Assembly (NCBI RefSeq): GCF_000416965.1
Contig: NZ_ATCL01000020.1
Location: forward strand, 310,001 to 374,000
Length of the DNA stretch: 64,000 nt
Direction: 5' to 3'
From: Exiguobacterium chiriqhucha RW-2
Lineage (GTDB): Bacteria; Bacillota; Bacilli; Exiguobacteriales; Exiguobacteriaceae
Notes under the pieces: generated by a model
What the model was told of the DNA's origin: nothing
The model's input: the letters and a program-made list of their open reading frames with translations, nothing else
The model's database searches: none
Translations under genes and position numbers: made by a program
Part shown: positions 61,435 through 64,000 of the stretch, in pieces
Layout: each line of letters starts with the position of its first letter
How positions within the stretch are numbered: position 1 is the first letter of the stretch

Positions 61435-62316
61435 ATGGGATTCGGTGACGATCAACAGTCATTTTTGCGCTATTGCCAAGTCGAACGCCGGCTGTCTCCT
61501 CACACGAAACGCTCTTACGAGCAGACGCTCGACCAGTACGCCGCTTATTGCCAATCGACACATCAAGATCCGTATGATGTGCAGTCGGCGCGGCGTTATT
61601 TATATGCCCTTTATGAGACCGACAGCGCCACGACGACGGTCGCCCAAAAAGTATCGTGCCTCAAGCAATTCGGGAAATTTGTGGCACGTGAGACGGGTGT
61701 CGAGCCTCTGTTCCACGGACTAACGTCTCCGAAACGGCGCAAGACGCTGCCGACGTTCGCCGTGCCTAGCGAAGTCGAACAGCTCATCGCGACCGCGGAC
61801 GGACAAGATGATCCGTTCCTGCGGGCCCGTGACGTCGCCATCGTCGAGATGTTGTACGGGACGGGCATGCGCGTCGCCGAGTTGTGCGGGATGGACGTGT
61901 CGTCCTACGATGCCGACCTCGCCTTCGTGCATGTCGTCGGGAAAGGGAAGAAAGAACGCTACATCCCAATCGGACAGTTCGCCATCGCGGCGCTCGATCG
62001 TTACCTCGACGTGCGCCAAACATGCGCTTCCCCCCAAGAAACGGCATTATTCCTCAGTCAAAAAGGGAATCGAGTGACAACAGACCAAATTCGCTACGTC
62101 ATGAAGCGTCTGAGGAAGCAAGGCGGCCTGCATAAGCCGTTGACGCCTCACTCGCTCCGTCATAGTTTTGCGACGGACCTGCTCGAGCGCGGGGCTGACC
62201 TCCGTGCCGTCCAAGAGTTGCTCGGTCACGAGTCACTCTCGACGACGGGTCGTTACACTCACGTCTCGACGGAGCGCTTGCGAGCGGTCTATCAAGCCAC
62301 ACATCCGAGAAAGTAG
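61435..62316 (+). CDS. xerC: Site-specific tyrosine recombinase XerC (CodV)
   Basis: 293 residues; resolves chromosome dimers at dif with XerD. N-terminal SAM-like core-binding domain (1-~95), catalytic domain with R146 (GTGMRVAEL), K170, H239 and R242 (HSLRHSFA), H265 (LLGHESL) and nucleophile Y274 (GRYTHV). Family length and order (trmFO-xerC-hslV-hslU) are standard. Confidence 0.93.
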   Translation: MGFGDDQQSFLRYCQVERRLSPHTKRSYEQTLDQYAAYCQSTHQDPYDVQSARRYLYALYETDSATTTVAQKVSCLKQFGKFVARETGVEPLFHGLTSPKRRKTLPTFAVPSEVEQLIATADGQDDPFLRARDVAIVEMLYGTGMRVAELCGMDVSSYDADLAFVHVVGKGKKERYIPIGQFAIAALDRYLDVRQTCASPQETALFLSQKGNRVTTDQIRYVMKRLRKQGGLHKPLTPHSLRHSFATDLLERGADLRAVQELLGHESLSTTGRYTHVSTERLRAVYQATHPRK

Positions 62317-62327
62317 GAGGTCATCAG

Positions 62328-62876
62328 ATGTTTCACGCAACCACGATTTTCGCAGTCCGCCACAACGGGCATGGTGCCATGAGCGGGGATGGACAAGTCA
62401 CGTTCGGAAACGCCGTCATCATGAAAAACAAGGCCAAAAAAGTACGACGTCTCTACGGCGGTAAAGTCGTCGCCGGGTTCGCCGGAAGCGTGGCCGACGC
62501 ATTCACGCTCTTCGAGAAGTTTGAATCGAAGCTAGAGATGTACAACGGGAACTTGCCGCGTGCGGCCGTCGAGCTGGCCAAAGAGTGGCGCGGGGATAAG
62601 ATGCTCCGTCAACTCGAAGCGCTCTTGATCGTCATGGACCGTGAGCACCTACTGCTCGTGTCTGGGAACGGCGAAGTGATCGAACCGGATGATGGCATTT
62701 TAGCGATCGGTTCGGGCGGGAACTATGCGCTCGCTGCCGGGCGCGCCCTCGTACGCCATTCGCCTGAGAAATCAGCGGAAGACATAGCCCGCGCCGCTCT
62801 CGAGATTGCCGGAGAGTTGTGCGTCTATACAAACGACCAAGTCATCGTAGAAACGATCGGAGGCGATTCTGAATGA
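62328..62876 (+). CDS. hslV: ATP-dependent protease subunit HslV (ClpQ)
   Basis: 182 residues, proteasome beta-type peptidase fold: [39 protein letters not shown] and the ending ICVYTND-like [11 protein letters not shown]. With HslU it forms a two-component protease. The catalytic nucleophile would be the N-terminal Ser/Thr; here the frame opens M-F-H-A-T-T without the Ser found in B. subtilis. ATG follows GTAGGAGG. It overlaps hslU by four bases. Confidence 0.94.
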   Translation: MFHATTIFAVRHNGHGAMSGDGQVTFGNAVIMKNKAKKVRRLYGGKVVAGFAGSVADAFTLFEKFESKLEMYNGNLPRAAVELAKEWRGDKMLRQLEALLIVMDREHLLLVSGNGEVIEPDDGILAIGSGGNYALAAGRALVRHSPEKSAEDIARAALEIAGELCVYTNDQVIVETIGGDSE

Positions 62877-64000
62877 AACGTGAACTGACACCACGCCAAA
62901 TCGTAGCGGAACTAGACCGCTTCGTCATCGGACAAAAGGATGCCAAGCGCGCCGTCGCGATCGCACTCCGCAACCGTTATCGTCGCCAAAAATTGAGTGC
63001 CGACCTGCGTGATGAAGTGACACCGAAGAACATCTTGATGATCGGCCCGACCGGTGTCGGGAAGACGGAAATCGCACGCCGCTTGGCCAAACTCGTCGGC
63101 GCGCCGTTCGTCAAAGTCGAGGCTACCAAATTCACTGAAGTCGGCTACGTCGGCCGCGATGTCGAATCGATGGTCCGTGACCTTGTCGAGGCGTCGGTCC
63201 GTCTCGTGAAGGAAGAGAAGAAAGAAGGCGTGAAAGAGCAAGCGGAAGTCGCTGCGACAGAACGCATCCTTGACGCTTTGCAAGGCAAGGCCAAAGTCGA
63301 ACCGACCGCATCGAACCCGTTCGAGGCGTTGTTCGGCGGCCAAGCCCAAAAGACCGAGGAGCCGGCGAACACGCAGTCGTCCGACCGCGCACAGTTGCGT
63401 CGCTTGCTCGAGCTCGGTGAACTCGAAGAACGATTAATCGAGGTCAATCTCGAAGAAAAGCAGACCGTCGACTTGTTCCAAGGACAAGGCATGGAAGGTT
63501 TATCGAACTTGCAGGACATGCTCGGTCAAATCGTGCCGAAGAAACGGAAGAAACGCAAGTTGCCGGTCCGCGAAGCACGTCCGCTCATCGTCGCCGAGGA
63601 AGCGGAGAGTTTGCTCGATATGAACGAAGTTCATGACGAGGCCGTGCGCCGTAGTGAGCAGATGGGTATCATCTTCGTCGATGAGATCGACAAGATTGCG
63701 ACGAAGTCGCAAGATCATGCCGGCGTCTCACGAGAGGGCGTCCAACGTGACATCTTGCCAATCGTCGAAGGATCGACCGTCGTCACGAAGTATGGACCGG
63801 TCAAGACGGACCACGTGCTCTTTATCGCCGCCGGAGCATTCCATATGGCGAAGCCGTCCGACTTGATTCCTGAGCTACAAGGACGTTTCCCGATTCGCGT
63901 TGAACTGAGCAGCCTGACCGAAGAGGACTTCGTCAAGATTTTGACGGAGCCGTCCCAGGCGCTCATCAAGCAGTACACGGCACTCCTCGAGTCGGAGGAG
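62873..64000 (+). CDS. hslU: ATP-dependent protease ATPase subunit HslU (partial)
   Basis: 376 codons are in the window; the end lies beyond it. AAA+ unfoldase that feeds HslV. Walker A GPTGVGKT (58-65), the HslU-specific I domain (about 110-235, charged and Ala-rich), Walker [11 protein letters not shown] and sensor region [10 protein letters not shown]. The frame is intact to the window edge. Confidence 0.96.
   Translation, partial: MKRELTPRQIVAELDRFVIGQKDAKRAVAIALRNRYRRQKLSADLRDEVTPKNILMIGPTGVGKTEIARRLAKLVGAPFVKVEATKFTEVGYVGRDVESMVRDLVEASVRLVKEEKKEGVKEQAEVAATERILDALQGKAKVEPTASNPFEALFGGQAQKTEEPANTQSSDRAQLRRLLELGELEERLIEVNLEEKQTVDLFQGQGMEGLSNLQDMLGQIVPKKRKKRKLPVREARPLIVAEEAESLLDMNEVHDEAVRRSEQMGIIFVDEIDKIATKSQDHAGVSREGVQRDILPIVEGSTVVTKYGPVKTDHVLFIAAGAFHMAKPSDLIPELQGRFPIRVELSSLTEEDFVKILTEPSQALIKQYTALLESEE

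Noticed and set aside
61435-62316. xerC considered as a phage or transposon integrase marking a mobile element
   Set aside because: It lies in the conserved trmFO-xerC-hslVU context with housekeeping codon use and no attachment repeats.

Overview
The window is a block of housekeeping chromosome from a member of the Bacillales. Base composition is clearly above 50 % GC by inspection, and codons favour GTC, ATC, GAC and CTC. Gene order follows the Bacillus subtilis ylm/ylo/ylq/ylx region: ileS-lspA-rluD, the pyr operon, rqcH/gmk to thiN, rpmB to recG, the fap/fab cluster, rnc-smc-ftsY-ffh, rpsP to rnhB, sucCD, dprA-topA-trmFO, xerC-hslVU. Some markers of that region in spore formers are missing, including spoVM between thiN and rpmB, remA before gmk, and khpA between rpsP and rimM. 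The best fit is a non-sporulating Bacillales genus such as Exiguobacterium; that name is an inference from gene content and composition. Nearly every gene lies on the + strand. Exceptions are rqcH, rpmB, a small UPF0435 gene and a short gene remnant. No tRNA, rRNA, CRISPR array, insertion sequence or prophage gene was seen.

Layout. 1-2.3 kb: end of ileS, lspA, rluD. 2.3-13.9 kb: a complete UMP biosynthesis operon (pyrR-pyrP-pyrB-pyrC-carA-carB-pyrK-pyrD-pyrF-pyrE) with three PyrR-type RNA sites. 14-15.8 kb: a membrane-anchored DUF4097-like protein and an aromatic-acid-exporter-like protein. 15.78-16.14 kb: a gap with a Cys-rich gene remnant and a highly structured repeat-like element. 16.1-31.8 kb: rqcH opposite gmk-rpoZ-coaBC-priA-(def::fmt)-rsmB-rlmN-prpC-prkC-rsgA-rpe, then a TPP riboswitch controlling thiT-thiN. 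31.9-38 kb: rpmB (-), asp23-fakA, sdaAB-sdaAA-recG. 38-47.4 kb: fapR-plsX-fabD-fabG-acpP, rnc, UPF0435 (-), smc-ftsY. 47.5-54.7 kb: ylxM-ffh, rpsP-rimM-trmD, rplS, lepB, rbgA, rnhB and two orphan genes related to flagellar export proteins (FliK-like, FlhB C-terminal-like). 54.8-64 kb: sucCD behind a cre site, dprA, topA-trmFO, and xerC-hslV-hslU (cut by the window edge) behind a CodY-like box.

The genes fall into pyrimidine synthesis, ribosome biogenesis and translation (rsgA, rbgA, rimM, trmD, rsmB, rlmN, rqcH, ffh/ftsY), fatty acid and phospholipid supply (fapR regulon, fakA), Ser/Thr phosphosignalling (prkC/prpC), replication restart and recombination (priA, recG, topA, rnhB, dprA, xerC, smc) and central metabolism (sucCD, sdaAB/AA, rpe). 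The points most worth a second look are a single reading frame joining peptide deformylase to methionyl-tRNA formyltransferase, the structured element at 15.8-16.1 kb, the different architectures of the three PyrR sites, the insertion of thiT with its riboswitch between rpe and thiN, and the unusual HslV N-terminus.
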